NCBI GenBank assembly: GCA_012513825.1
Contig: JAAZBL010000449.1
Coordinates: 1-49,445 of the forward strand
DNA: 49,445 nucleotides
Direction of reading: 5' to 3'
From: Limnobacter sp.
Lineage (GTDB): Bacteria > Pseudomonadota > Gammaproteobacteria > Burkholderiales > Burkholderiaceae_E
How positions within the stretch are numbered: the first letter of the stretch is position 1; each line of letters opens with the position of its first letter. The notes under the pieces are model-generated. The model saw only the letters and a list, made by a program, of their open reading frames with translations, was not told where the DNA came from and did no database searches. Shown in pieces: positions 36,775 to 45,555 of the stretch. A program made the translations under genes and the position numbers.

Positions 36775-38271
36775 GTGAGCCACGAGTTGCCCTATTTCGC
36801 GCCCGCGGCCTTCGACGATCCCGAGGCGGCGCTCGAGCGAGTGCGGCTCGTCTACGACTCCAGCGTCGAATGGCTGCGCGAGTCGCTGCGGCGATTCGTC
36901 GCGGGCGAGGACGTCGGCGCGCACGTCCGGGCCTGCTATCCGTTCGTTCGCGTGCACACCGATACCGGCACGCGCCCCGACTCGCGGCTCAGCTACGGCT
37001 TCGTCGCCGGCCGCGGCAGCTACGAGACGACGCTGACGCGTCCGGACCTGTTCGGGAACTACTACCTCGAGCAGTTCCGGCTGCTGGTCAGAAACCATCG
37101 CGTGCCGCTCGAAATCGGCACCTCGCGCCAGGCGATTCCGATCCACTTCGCGCTCGCCGAAGGCGACCACATCGAGGGGCAGCTCGACGCCGGCCGCCGC
37201 GCGCTGATGCACGAGGTCTTCGACCTGCCCGACCTCAGCGCGATGGACGACGGCATCGCCAACGGCACCTACGAGCCGGCCGGCGGCGCGCCGCATCCGC
37301 TGGCGCTGTTCACCGCGCCGCGTGTCGACTATTCGCTGCACCGCTTGCGGCACTACACCGGCACCAGCCCCGACTGGTTCCAGAACTTCGTGCTGTTCAC
37401 GAACTACCAGTTCTACATCGACGAGTTCGTCCGGATGGGGCGGCAGATGATGGCCGAGCCGGCAGGCCACGATTACGAAGCCTTCGTCGAGCCGGGCAAC
37501 CTCGTCACGCGCTGCGCAGGCCGGCCGGCCGGGCCGCTCGACGGCGCCGGCGTCGTGCCGCCGCGCCTGCCGCAGATGCCGGCCTACCACCTGGTGCGCG
37601 GCGACCGCGCCGGGATCACGATGGTCAACATCGGCGTCGGGCCGTCCAGCGCCCGCACGATCACCGACCACATCGCCGTGCTGCGCCCGCATGCCTGGCT
37701 GATGCTCGGGCATTGCGCGGGCCTGCGCAATTCCCAGCAGCTCGGCGATTACGTGCTCGCCCATGCCTATGTGCGCGAGGACCACGTGCTCGACGAGGAG
37801 CTGCCGCTGTGGGTGCCGATTCCGGCGCTGGCCGAAATCCAGGTCGCGCTCGAAGCGGCGGTCGCCGAAGTCACGCAGCTCGGCGGCTACGAGCTCAAGC
37901 GGCTGATGCGCACCGGCACCGTGGCGAGCACCGACAATCGCAACTGGGAGCTGCTGCCGACCCGGGGCGTGCCGACGACGCCGGAGCGGCGCTTCAGCCA
38001 GAGCCGTGCGATCGCGCTCGACATGGAATCGGCCACGATCGCCGCCAACGGCTTCCGCTTCCGTGTGCCCTACGGCACGCTGCTGTGCGTCAGCGACAAG
38101 CCGCTCCACGGCGAGATCAAGCTGCCCGGCATGGCCGATCATTTCTACCGCGGGCGCGTCGACCAGCATCTGCGCATCGGTATCCGCGCCCTCGAACTGC
38201 TGCGCGAGCAGCCCGGCGAGCGGCTGCACAGCCGCAAGCTCCGAAGCTTCGCCGAAGTTGCATTCCAGTAG
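36775..38271 (+). CDS. amn: AMP nucleosidase
   Basis: Amn hydrolyses AMP to adenine and ribose 5-phosphate, controlling adenylate pools. The 498-residue protein has the N-terminal AMNp_N domain (about 10-180) with RPDLFGNYYLEQFRLL, then the phosphorylase-like domain: MPAYHLVRGDRAGITMVNIGVGPSSARTITDHIAVLRPHAWLMLGHCAG, LGDYVLAHAYVREDHVLD and ALDMESATIAANGFRFRVPYGTLLCVSDKPLHGEIK. The length fits the family (about 480-500). The start is GTG at 36775; no suitable ATG precedes the conserved N-terminus after the dcd stop. Confidence 0.96.
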   Translation: MSHELPYFAPAAFDDPEAALERVRLVYDSSVEWLRESLRRFVAGEDVGAHVRACYPFVRVHTDTGTRPDSRLSYGFVAGRGSYETTLTRPDLFGNYYLEQFRLLVRNHRVPLEIGTSRQAIPIHFALAEGDHIEGQLDAGRRALMHEVFDLPDLSAMDDGIANGTYEPAGGAPHPLALFTAPRVDYSLHRLRHYTGTSPDWFQNFVLFTNYQFYIDEFVRMGRQMMAEPAGHDYEAFVEPGNLVTRCAGRPAGPLDGAGVVPPRLPQMPAYHLVRGDRAGITMVNIGVGPSSARTITDHIAVLRPHAWLMLGHCAGLRNSQQLGDYVLAHAYVREDHVLDEELPLWVPIPALAEIQVALEAAVAEVTQLGGYELKRLMRTGTVASTDNRNWELLPTRGVPTTPERRFSQSRAIALDMESATIAANGFRFRVPYGTLLCVSDKPLHGEIKLPGMADHFYRGRVDQHLRIGIRALELLREQPGERLHSRKLRSFAEVAFQ

Positions 38272-38386
38272 GGCCGCGCGCAACATCGATCCGGAGCGCT
38301 TCGCGGGATCGACGGCAGCCGTCGGCCGTTCCGGACGGCGCTGGCCGCTCCTCTCCGGCGACGCGTTTTCGTCCAAGGGAGGGATC

Positions 38387-38776
38387 ATGGCGAGCAATAC
38401 CGAAATCGTTCGCGGGCTCTACGAATCGTTCGCGCGCGGCGACGTGCCGACCGTGCTCCAGGCCTTTGCCGAGGACCTGGTCTGGCGCGAGGCCGAAGGT
38501 TTTCCGCACGGCGGCATCTATCACGGCCCGCAGCAGGTGCTCGACAACGTGTTCGTGCCGCTCGGCAGCGAATGGGCGCCGTTCGAGGTGGCAGCCGAAC
38601 GCCATGTCGCCGAGGGCGACACCGTCGTGTCGCTCGGCCGTTATTCGGGCACCTTCAAGGCGACCGGAAAGCAGTTCTCGGCTCCGTTCGCGCATGTCTG
38701 GACATTGCGTGACGGTAAAATCGCGGGCTTCGAGCAGTTCACCGACACGGCTGTCGTGCAGCGGGCACTGACATAG
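38387..38776 (+). CDS. SnoaL-like / NTF2-fold protein
   Basis: The 129-residue single-domain protein begins NTEIVRGLYESFARGDVPTVL and continues with the SnoaL_2 pattern, including VWREAEGFPHGGIYHGPQQVL and SLGRYSGTFKATGKQFSAPFAHVWTLRDGKIAGFEQFTDT. The cone-like alpha+beta fold is used by ketosteroid isomerases, polyketide cyclases and many uncharacterised ester-handling proteins. An AAGGGAGGG Shine-Dalgarno sequence precedes ATG 38387. It is 115 bp after amn, so it may belong to the same transcript. No substrate can be inferred. Confidence 0.85.
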   Translation: MASNTEIVRGLYESFARGDVPTVLQAFAEDLVWREAEGFPHGGIYHGPQQVLDNVFVPLGSEWAPFEVAAERHVAEGDTVVSLGRYSGTFKATGKQFSAPFAHVWTLRDGKIAGFEQFTDTAVVQRALT

Positions 38777-38781
38777 CCGGA

Positions 38782-38790
38782 TGCGATACT
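38782..38790 (+). promoter_or_regulatory. Candidate extended -10 promoter for leuA
   Basis: TGCGATACT has the TGn extension directly before a GATACT hexamer, about 52 bp upstream of the leuA ATG. The same string occurs at 2833-2841 upstream of the BamE-like gene. No good -35 is visible at 16-18 bp. Confidence 0.35.
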
Positions 38791-38842
38791 CGGTGGCGAT
38801 GTCTCCCGCGCGCAAGGCGGGCGGCAAACAGGAGCGTTCCCG

Positions 38843-40393
38843 ATGGCCGACAAACTGATCATCTTCGACACCACCCTGCGCGACGGCGAGCAAAGCCCCG
38901 GCGCCACGATGACGAAGGAAGAGAAGCTTCGCATCGCCAAGCAGCTCGAGAAGCTGCGTGTCGACGTGATCGAGGCCGGCTTCGCGGCCTCGTCGAACGG
39001 CGATTTCGAGGCGGTCAAGGCGATCGCCGACGCGGTGACCGAGTCGACCGTCTGTTCGCTGTCGCGCGCCAACGACCGCGACATCGCCCGTGCGGCCGAA
39101 GCCTTGAAGGGCGCGAAGTCCTCGCGCATCCATACCTTCATCGCGACCTCGGCGCTGCACATGGAGCAGAAGCTGCGGATGACCCCCGAACAGGTCTTCG
39201 AGCAGGCCCGGCTCGCGGTGCGATACGCGCGGAATCACACCGACAACGTCGAGTTCTCGCCCGAAGACGGCAGCCGCTCGGACCTCGACTTCCTGTGCCG
39301 GATCCTCGAGGCGGTGATCGCCGAAGGCGCGACCACGATCAACATCGCCGACACCGTCGGCTACGGCGTGCCCGAGCTGTTCGGCAACCTGGTGCGCACG
39401 CTGCGCGAACGGGTACCGAACTCGGACAAGGCCGTCTGGTCCGTGCACTGTCACAACGATCTCGGCATGGCGGTCGCGAACTCGCTGGCCGGCGTCACGA
39501 TCGGCGGTGCGCGCCAGGTCGAGTGCACGATCAACGGCCTGGGCGAACGCGCCGGCAACACTTCGCTCGAAGAAGTGGTCATGGCGGTCAAGACGCGTCG
39601 CGACTACTTCGACCTCGACGTCGGCGTCGATACCACGCAGATCGTGCCGGCCTCGAAGCTCGTCTCCAGCATCACCGGCTTTCCGGTGCAGCCGAACAAG
39701 GCGGTCGTCGGCGCCAACGCGTTCGCGCACGCCTCGGGCATTCACCAGGACGGCGTGCTGAAGAACCGCGACACCTACGAGATCATGCGCGCCGAAGACG
39801 TCGGCTGGATGGCGAACAAGATCGTGCTCGGCAAGCTGTCCGGGCGCAATGCGTTCAAGCAGCGGCTCCAGGAGCTCGGCATCACGCTCGACAGCGAGCA
39901 GGACGTGAACCAGGCGTTCCAGCGCTTCAAGGACCTGGCCGACCGCAAGGCCGAGATCTTCGACGAGGACATCCACGCGCTGGTTTCCGAACAGACCGCG
40001 CATCAGGAGGTCGACGAGCATTACCAGCTCGTGTCGATGGCACAGTCGTCCGAGACCGGCGAGCGGCCGCATGCGCGGATCACGTTCACCGTCGACGGAT
40101 CCGAAACGAGCAGCCAGTCCGAGGGCAACGGCCCGGTCGACGCGACCTTCAAGGCGATCGAGGCCAAGGTTGCGAGCGGCGCCGAGCTGATGCTGTATTC
40201 GGTCAACGCGATCACGACCGGCACCGAGTCGCAGGGCGAGGTCACCGTGCGGCTCGCGAAGGGCGGGCGCGTCGTGAATGGCGTCGGCGCCGACCCCGAC
40301 ATCGTCGTGGCGTCGGCCAAGGCCTACCTGAGCGCGCTGAACCGCCTGCAATCGAACGTGCTGCGGGTCGATCCGCAAAGAGGCGGCGTTTGA
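38843..40393 (+). CDS. leuA: 2-isopropylmalate synthase
   Basis: LeuA condenses acetyl-CoA with 2-oxoisovalerate, the first committed step of leucine synthesis. The 516-residue protein has the HMGL-like TIM barrel with [15 protein letters not shown] (9-23), the metal-binding [16 protein letters not shown] and the [18 protein letters not shown] block, then a linker. The C-terminal LeuA allosteric dimer domain (about 390-505) gives leucine feedback control. An AGGAG Shine-Dalgarno sequence precedes the ATG. The last codons and the stop lie in the first copy of a 20-bp tandem repeat. Confidence 0.97.
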   Translation: MADKLIIFDTTLRDGEQSPGATMTKEEKLRIAKQLEKLRVDVIEAGFAASSNGDFEAVKAIADAVTESTVCSLSRANDRDIARAAEALKGAKSSRIHTFIATSALHMEQKLRMTPEQVFEQARLAVRYARNHTDNVEFSPEDGSRSDLDFLCRILEAVIAEGATTINIADTVGYGVPELFGNLVRTLRERVPNSDKAVWSVHCHNDLGMAVANSLAGVTIGGARQVECTINGLGERAGNTSLEEVVMAVKTRRDYFDLDVGVDTTQIVPASKLVSSITGFPVQPNKAVVGANAFAHASGIHQDGVLKNRDTYEIMRAEDVGWMANKIVLGKLSGRNAFKQRLQELGITLDSEQDVNQAFQRFKDLADRKAEIFDEDIHALVSEQTAHQEVDEHYQLVSMAQSSETGERPHARITFTVDGSETSSQSEGNGPVDATFKAIEAKVASGAELMLYSVNAITTGTESQGEVTVRLAKGGRVVNGVGADPDIVVASAKAYLSALNRLQSNVLRVDPQRGGV

Positions 40394-40414
40394 TGCAAAG
40401 AGGCGGCGTTTGAT
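40375..40414. repeat. Perfect 20-bp tandem duplication at the leuA 3' end
   Basis: GCAAAGAGGCGGCGTTTGAT occurs twice without a gap or mismatch (40375-40394 and 40395-40414). Copy 1 holds the leuA stop TGA (40391-40393). Copy 2 holds an AAGAGG Shine-Dalgarno sequence and the TTG start (40410) of the next gene. A former TTGA stop/start overlap appears to have been copied so that each gene kept its own version. Confidence 0.97.
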
Positions 40415-41768
40415 CGACCGCAGGAGCGGGCGCCGTGTCATCGCGCGCGGCGTCGGTCGGCTGGTCCGTGGGTGCGCCGCGATCGCTTTCGCCGGCGCGA
40501 GCCTGCTTGCGCTCGCGGGCGGAGCGGTCGCTGGCACCGTCGACGACGGCCAGGCGGTTCCGCCCGCCGGCGAACCGATCCGGCTCGGACTGATCGAGGG
40601 CTTCTCCGGTCCTTTCGCCAACGCCGGCGACGCCGTCTGGCGCAACATCCTGTTCGCCGTCGACCGGGTCAACGCGCGCGGCGGCGTGCGGGTCGCGGGC
40701 GTCGCGCGCCCGCTGCAACTCGAACGGCTCGACAGCAAGGGGCAGGCCGACGAGGCGCTGATCATGCTGCGCCGCGCGGCCGACCTGCGCATGCCGTTCG
40801 TCCTGCAGGGCAACAGTTCGACGGTGGCCGGGGCGCTGTCCGAGGCGATCTCGCGCCACAACGAACGCGAGCCGGACAACCGGATCCTGTTCCTGAACTA
40901 CTCGGCGATCGATCCGGTGCTGACCAACGAGCGCTGCAGCTTCTGGCACTTCCGCTTCGACGCGCACGTCGGCATGCGGATGAACGCGCTGGTCGACGCG
41001 CTGTCGCAGAATCGCGACATTCGCCGCGTCTACCTGCTCAACCAGGACTACAGCTTCGGACGCGAAGTCGCAAGGATGGCACGCGAGGCGATCGCGGCCC
41101 GCCGTCCCGACATCGAGATCGTCGGCGACGAGCTGCACCCGCTCGGACGCATCAAGGATTTCGTCCCCTATGCGGCGAAGATCCAGGCCGCCGGTGCCGA
41201 CACCGTATTGACCGGCAATTGGGGGAACGACCTGACCTTCCTGGTTCGCGCGGCGCGCGAGGTCGGGCTGGCGGCCGACTTCTATACCTTCTACGGCAAC
41301 GGCCTGGGTGCGCCGGCGGCGATCGGCGAGGCCGGCGTCGGGCGGGTGCGCGCGGTGGCGGAGTGGCACCCGAACGCCGGGGTCGCGGCCGCCGCGCCGA
41401 TCTATGCGGCGTTTCGCGACCAGCTCGCCGACGTGCGCGACGACTACTTCAACATGCGTCATGTCGTGATGGTCGAGATGCTTGCGGCGTCGATCGAGGA
41501 GGCCGGCAGCACCGAAGCGGCGGCGGTCGCGCGCGCGCTCGAAGGACGCAGGCACGACGGCGCGCCCTACGCGGCTGCGATGCGTGCCGGCGATCACCAG
41601 ATCCTGACCCCGCTGCACGTGTCGGTCATGCAAAGGGCCGGACCGGCAGCCGGTCCCGGCGCACCGGTCCACGACCTCGAAGGCAGCGGATTCGGCTTCG
41701 TGACCGAGCGGCAGTTCGCGCTCGACGAGACGGCCTTGCCGCACAGCTGCTCGATGGTTCGTCCCTAG
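40410..41768 (+). CDS. ABC-type substrate-binding protein, Leu/Ile/Val (Peripla_BP_6) family
   Basis: The 452-residue protein has a long Arg-rich signal peptide (about 42 residues, cleaved near AVAG). It continues with the type I binding-protein fold: IRLGLIEGFSGPFANAGDAV, then VLQGNSSTVAGALSEAI, NYSAIDPVLTNERC, YLLNQDYSFGREVARMA and AGADTVLTGNWGNDLTFLVRAA. The start is TTG at 40410, with AAGAGG 6-7 nt upstream; no in-frame ATG or GTG precedes the signal peptide. No permease or ATPase gene is adjacent. It ends at a strong hairpin that begins within its own stop codon. Confidence 0.85.
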   Translation: MIDRRSGRRVIARGVGRLVRGCAAIAFAGASLLALAGGAVAGTVDDGQAVPPAGEPIRLGLIEGFSGPFANAGDAVWRNILFAVDRVNARGGVRVAGVARPLQLERLDSKGQADEALIMLRRAADLRMPFVLQGNSSTVAGALSEAISRHNEREPDNRILFLNYSAIDPVLTNERCSFWHFRFDAHVGMRMNALVDALSQNRDIRRVYLLNQDYSFGREVARMAREAIAARRPDIEIVGDELHPLGRIKDFVPYAAKIQAAGADTVLTGNWGNDLTFLVRAAREVGLAADFYTFYGNGLGAPAAIGEAGVGRVRAVAEWHPNAGVAAAAPIYAAFRDQLADVRDDYFNMRHVVMVEMLAASIEEAGSTEAAAVARALEGRRHDGAPYAAAMRAGDHQILTPLHVSVMQRAGPAAGPGAPVHDLEGSGFGFVTERQFALDETALPHSCSMVRP

Positions 41769-41801
41769 GAGTCCGGGCGGCGCTCTGCCGCCCGGACTCC
41801 T
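41767..41801 (+). terminator. Perfect 15-bp GC-rich hairpin after the binding-protein gene
   Basis: AGGAGTCCGGGCGGC (41767-41781), a 5-nt loop and its exact complement (41787-41801) form a very stable stem starting inside the TAG stop. No U-tract follows. It should end the leuA-binding-protein transcript or protect its 3' end. Confidence 0.7.
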
Positions 41802-41841
41802 GGCCGAGACCCGCACCGGCCGCGAATTCCGGGCGGTGAGC

Positions 41842-41850
41842 TGTTATAAT
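41842..41850 (+). promoter_or_regulatory. rpsO promoter (extended -10)
   Basis: TGTTATAAT contains a perfect TATAAT (41845-41850) with a TGn extension. It lies about 77 bp upstream of the rpsO ATG, leaving a leader of about 70 nt. That leader contains a CGGCG/CGCCG stem (41872-41895), which may take part in the S15 autoregulation known in other bacteria. Confidence 0.75.
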
Positions 41851-41926
41851 CCGCCGGTTTTACCCCCAGCACGGCGCCGCAACCCGGCTGCGCCGCAAGT
41901 CCAGAGCATCAATCAAGGGAACATCA

Positions 41927-42196
41927 ATGTCCGTCGCCAACATCGACAAGGCGAAGATCGTCGCCGACTACCAGCGCAGCGCTTCCGACACCGGTTCGCC
42001 CGAGGTCCAGATCGCCCTGCTTACCGCGCGCATCCTCGAGCTCACCGAGCACTTCAAGGCGCACGCCAAGGATCACCACTCCCGTCGCGGCCTGCTGCGC
42101 ATGGTCAGCCGGCGACGCAAGCTGCTCGACTACCTGAAGGGCAAGAACCCCGAGAGCTACAAGGCCCTGATCGCACGACTCGGGCTGCGCGGTTGA
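41927..42196 (+). CDS. rpsO: 30S ribosomal protein S15
   Basis: The 89-residue S15 binds 16S rRNA early in small-subunit assembly. The family pattern is complete: [10 protein letters not shown]-like [46 protein letters not shown] and a C-terminal [15 protein letters not shown] 41927 has AAGGGA (41915-41920). The gene is followed by an intrinsic terminator and pnp, the classic rpsO-pnp order. Confidence 0.98.
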   Translation: MSVANIDKAKIVADYQRSASDTGSPEVQIALLTARILELTEHFKAHAKDHHSRRGLLRMVSRRRKLLDYLKGKNPESYKALIARLGLRG

Positions 42197-42210
42197 TCGG
42201 AACGCAGGGA

Positions 42211-42240
42211 AACCCGCAAGCAAAGCTTGCGGGTTTTTTT
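42211..42240 (+). terminator. Intrinsic terminator between rpsO and pnp
   Basis: AACCCGCAAGC (42211-42221), loop AAA and GCTTGCGGGTT form an 11-bp stem followed by a run of T to 42240. This is the classical rpsO terminator. It is leaky in other bacteria, allowing read-through to pnp. Confidence 0.93.
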
Positions 42241-42257
42241 GTCTACAAGGAATTCAA

Positions 42258-44372
42258 GTGTTTGAGATAGCCAAGAAAACTTTCCAGTGGGGCGCCAATA
42301 CGGTCACGCTGGAAACCGGCGAGATCGCCCGCCAGGCCAGCGGTGCGGTGCTCGTCACCGTCAACGACACGGTCGTCCTCGCCACCGTCGTGGTTGCGAA
42401 GAACGCCAAGCCAGGCCAGGACTTCTTCCCGCTGACCCTCGACTACACCGAGAAGTTCTATGCGGCAGGCCGGATTCCCGGCGGCTTCTTCAAGCGTGAG
42501 GGCCGCCCGACCGAGCGCGAGATCCTCGTCTGCCGGCTCGTCGACCGCCCGATCCGCCCGCTGTTCCCCGAGGGCTTCTACAACGAAGTCCAGGTCGTGC
42601 TGCAGGTGCTGTCGAGCAACCCGGAAGTCGACAGCGACATTCCGGCGATGATCGGCGCCTCGGCGGCGCTGGCGATCTCCGGCGTGCCCTTCGCCGGCCC
42701 GATCGGTGCCGCGCGCGTCGGCTACGTCAATGGCGAGTACGTGCTGAACCCGAGCGCCACGCAGATGGCGAGCTCGAAGCTCGACCTGGTGGTTGCCGGC
42801 ACCGACGCGGCCGTGCTGATGGTCGAGTCCGAGGCGCAGGAACTCCCCGAAGACGTCATGCTCGGGGCGGTCACTTTCGGCCACGAACAGATGCAGGTCG
42901 CGATCGACGCGATCAACGAACTGGTCGAGATCGGCGGCAAGCCCGAGTGGGAATGGCAGGCACCGACGAAGAACGATACGCTGATCGCCCGTGTCGCCGA
43001 ACTGGCCGGCCCCGGCATGCAGCAGGCCTACGCGGTGCGAAGCAAGCGCGACCGGATGGCCCAGATCGCGGCCGTCGAACAGGCCGCGATCGAAAACATC
43101 AACGAGGAAGCTGCGGCTGCCGGCCAGCCCGCACCCGACGCGAACGAGCTGGGCAATATCCTGTTCGACCTGCAGGCAAAGATCGTTCGCGATCAGATCC
43201 TCTCCGGCCAGCCTCGCATCGACGGACGCGACACGCGCACCGTGCGCCCGATCTCCATCCGCACCGGCGCGCTGCCGCGCGCTCACGGTTCGGCGCTGTT
43301 CACGCGCGGCGAGACGCAGGCGATGGTCGTGGCCACGCTGGGCACCTCGCGCGACGAGCAGATCATCGATGCGATCAACGGCGAATACCGTGAGCGCTTC
43401 ATGTTCAACTACAACATGCCGCCTTACGCCACCGGCGAAACCGGCCGCATGGGCACGCCCAAGCGTCGCGAGGTCGGCCACGGCAACCTCGCCAAGCGCG
43501 CGCTGCGTCCGCTGCTGCCGAGTGCCGAGGAGTTCGCCTATTCGCTGCGCGTCGTCTCCGAGATCACCGAGTCGAACGGCTCGTCGTCGATGGCTTCGGT
43601 CTGCGGCGGCTGCCTGGCGCTGATGGACGCCGGCGTGCCGGTCAAGGCGCACGTGGCGGGTGTGGCGATGGGCCTGATCAAGGAAGGCAACCGCTTCGCC
43701 GTCCTCACCGACATCCTCGGCGACGAGGATCATCTCGGCGACATGGACTTCAAGGTCGCGGGCACCACGACCGGGATCACTGCGCTGCAGATGGACATGA
43801 AGATCCAGGGCATCACCCGGGAGATCATGCAGGTCGCGCTCGCGCAGGCGCGCGACGGCCGCATGCACATCCTCGACCTGATGCGCGAGGCGATGGGCGG
43901 GGCGCGCGAGGAACTTTCCGATTTCGCGCCGCGCATGTACAAGATGAAGATCAACCCCGAGCGGATCCGCGACGTGATCGGCAAGGGCGGGGCGACGATC
44001 CGCCAGATCACCGAGACCACCGGCACGCAGATCGACATCCAGGACGACGGTTCGATCACGATCGCGGCGGTCGACGGTGCCGCCGCCAAGCGCGCGCAGA
44101 AGATGATCGAGGACCTGACCGCCGAGGTCGAGATCGGCTCGATCTACGATGGCACGGTGCTCAAGATCCTCGACTTCGGCGCGATCGTCCAGGTTCTGCC
44201 GGGTCGCGACGGCCTGCTTCACGTCTCGCAGATCGCCAACGAACGCGTGAACCTGGTCTCCGACTACGTGAAGGAAGGGCAGATCGTGCGGGTCAAGGTG
44301 ATCGAGGCCGACGACAAGGGGCGCCTGCGCCTCTCGATGAAGGCCGCTGCGGCCGACGACGCCACCGCATAA
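42258..44372 (+). CDS. pnp: Polyribonucleotide nucleotidyltransferase (PNPase)
   Basis: PNPase is the phosphorolytic 3'-5' exoribonuclease of the degradosome. The 704-residue protein has, in order, the first RNase PH domain (with [26 protein letters not shown]), the helical domain, the catalytic second RNase PH domain ([14 protein letters not shown] and [19 protein letters not shown]), a KH domain ([16 protein letters not shown]) and an S1 domain ([20 protein letters not shown], then LLHVSQIA). The start is GTG at 42258, preceded by AAGGA (42247-42251). Confidence 0.98.
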   Translation: MFEIAKKTFQWGANTVTLETGEIARQASGAVLVTVNDTVVLATVVVAKNAKPGQDFFPLTLDYTEKFYAAGRIPGGFFKREGRPTEREILVCRLVDRPIRPLFPEGFYNEVQVVLQVLSSNPEVDSDIPAMIGASAALAISGVPFAGPIGAARVGYVNGEYVLNPSATQMASSKLDLVVAGTDAAVLMVESEAQELPEDVMLGAVTFGHEQMQVAIDAINELVEIGGKPEWEWQAPTKNDTLIARVAELAGPGMQQAYAVRSKRDRMAQIAAVEQAAIENINEEAAAAGQPAPDANELGNILFDLQAKIVRDQILSGQPRIDGRDTRTVRPISIRTGALPRAHGSALFTRGETQAMVVATLGTSRDEQIIDAINGEYRERFMFNYNMPPYATGETGRMGTPKRREVGHGNLAKRALRPLLPSAEEFAYSLRVVSEITESNGSSSMASVCGGCLALMDAGVPVKAHVAGVAMGLIKEGNRFAVLTDILGDEDHLGDMDFKVAGTTTGITALQMDMKIQGITREIMQVALAQARDGRMHILDLMREAMGGAREELSDFAPRMYKMKINPERIRDVIGKGGATIRQITETTGTQIDIQDDGSITIAAVDGAAAKRAQKMIEDLTAEVEIGSIYDGTVLKILDFGAIVQVLPGRDGLLHVSQIANERVNLVSDYVKEGQIVRVKVIEADDKGRLRLSMKAAAADDATA

Positions 44373-44396
44373 GCGGGACCAGGCCCGACCCGACGC

Positions 44397-44421
44397 ACCC
44401 TGTCCCGGCGCGGGACAGGGT
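44397..44421 (+). terminator. GC-rich hairpin downstream of pnp
   Basis: ACCCTGTCCC / GGGACAGGGT is a perfect 10-bp stem with a 5-nt loop, starting 24 bp after the pnp stop. No U-tract follows. The rest of the 262-bp gap (44373-44634) holds a second weaker GC-rich hairpin near 44425-44450 and the promoter region of the next gene, with an inverted repeat GGAAC-N7-GTTCC at 44601-44617. Confidence 0.6.
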
Positions 44422-44634
44422 TGCGGCGCCGGCCCTGAGGCCGGTGCCGAAGGCGGCTTCGCAATGGAGCCGCCGCTTCGCACCGCAGCGAAGCTCGCTT
44501 CACCCCGCAACTATGTGCCGATGCGGCCCCGCTTCGGCCGACCCCCTGCCTGACCGAGGTTGCGACGGCCTCGTCCTCCCTGGCACGCCTGATGCGTACC
44601 GGAACGATATCGGTTCCGTCTGGGGAGAAGCATC

Positions 44635-45507
44635 ATGGAACAGGCAGTATTCGAACTGTTGCCGTTTCGCTTTCGGGCCGGCACGATTCGCCGCATCGGC
44701 AAGAGGCCGCCCGGCTTCTTCGACGAGGGACGCAGGACCCGGTTCGAACTGGCGCCGAGCTTCGAATTCGAGTCGGCCGTCGACCGGTCCAGCCGGACCT
44801 ACGCGATCTGGATCCAATCCTCGCTGAACCGGATACTCGGAGTGCAGCTCGCGCTCGACGGCATCGTCGGCACGCTCACCCGCAGCGCGATCCGGAGTTT
44901 CCAGACCCGAAGCGGGCTCGCCGCAGACGGGATCGTCGGCCCGCTGACCGAAGCTGCCTTGATCCGGGCCGGGGCCGCGCGTCCGCCGACGGGTAGCGCC
45001 AGCAGCCCGCCGGCGGGGGGTCTTTTCGATCCGCGCGTCTCGGTGGAGTTGCCGCTCGCCGGACCCGGTTTCTACAGCTACGACCGGGATCTCGACTCGG
45101 ACGGCAGCGGCCGGCCGCACCAGTTCGGCCGGCCCGAGACGATCGCCGCCGTCAAGGCGATCGGCGCTGCCTGGCAACGCAGGCATCCGAACGGACCTCG
45201 CATCGGCATCGGACACCTGAGCCTGCGTGGAGGGGGGCCGACGCCGGGACACCAGCAGCACCGGACCGGCCTCGAGGTCGACGTCCGGCCGGTGCGCAAC
45301 GACGGCCGCGAGGCGGCGGTCACGCGCAGCGATTCCACGTACTCGCGAACGCTGACTCGGGAACTCGTCGAGCTGATGCAGTCGAACCGGGTCCTGCCCG
45401 TGTACAAGATCCTGTTCAACGACACCGCGATCCCCGGTACCAGGACGGCGTCGGGCCACGACAACCATCTTCATCTCTGGTTCTCGGAACCGTCGGGCGG
45501 CCGGTGA
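44635..45507 (+). CDS. Peptidoglycan-binding protein with MepA-like (M74/M15) endopeptidase domain
   Basis: The 290-residue protein has a PG_binding_1 domain (about 55-115: IWIQSSLNRILGVQLALDGIVGTLTRSAIRSFQ). The C-terminal part has the metal-ligand signatures HQQHRTGLEVDVRP and SGHDNHLHLWF, as in penicillin-insensitive murein endopeptidase (HxxxGxxxD and HxH). It would cut the cross-bridges or peptides of murein. No signal peptide is visible: the N-terminus (MEQAVFELLPFRF) is not hydrophobic. Export must therefore use another route, or the substrate is met after lysis. GGGGAG (44622-44627) is the Shine-Dalgarno sequence. Confidence 0.8.
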   Translation: MEQAVFELLPFRFRAGTIRRIGKRPPGFFDEGRRTRFELAPSFEFESAVDRSSRTYAIWIQSSLNRILGVQLALDGIVGTLTRSAIRSFQTRSGLAADGIVGPLTEAALIRAGAARPPTGSASSPPAGGLFDPRVSVELPLAGPGFYSYDRDLDSDGSGRPHQFGRPETIAAVKAIGAAWQRRHPNGPRIGIGHLSLRGGGPTPGHQQHRTGLEVDVRPVRNDGREAAVTRSDSTYSRTLTRELVELMQSNRVLPVYKILFNDTAIPGTRTASGHDNHLHLWFSEPSGGR

Positions 45508-45516
45508 GGCCGCACT

Positions 45517-45544
45517 CCGGGGCGCCGATCGGCCTGCGCCCCGG
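45517..45544. terminator. Hairpin between convergent genes
   Basis: CCGGGGCGC (45517-45525) and GCGCCCCGG (45536-45544) form a perfect 9-bp stem with a 10-nt loop between the MepA-like stop and the Nudix-MBL stop. It is a candidate bidirectional terminator, without a U-tract. Confidence 0.5.
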
Positions 45545-45555
45545 GACGAACCGGA

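Noticed and set aside
44601-44617. Inverted repeat GGAAC-N7-GTTCC upstream of the MepA-like gene as a defined operator
   Set aside because: The arms are only 5 bp and match no operator that I can name. It is mentioned in the intergenic description only.
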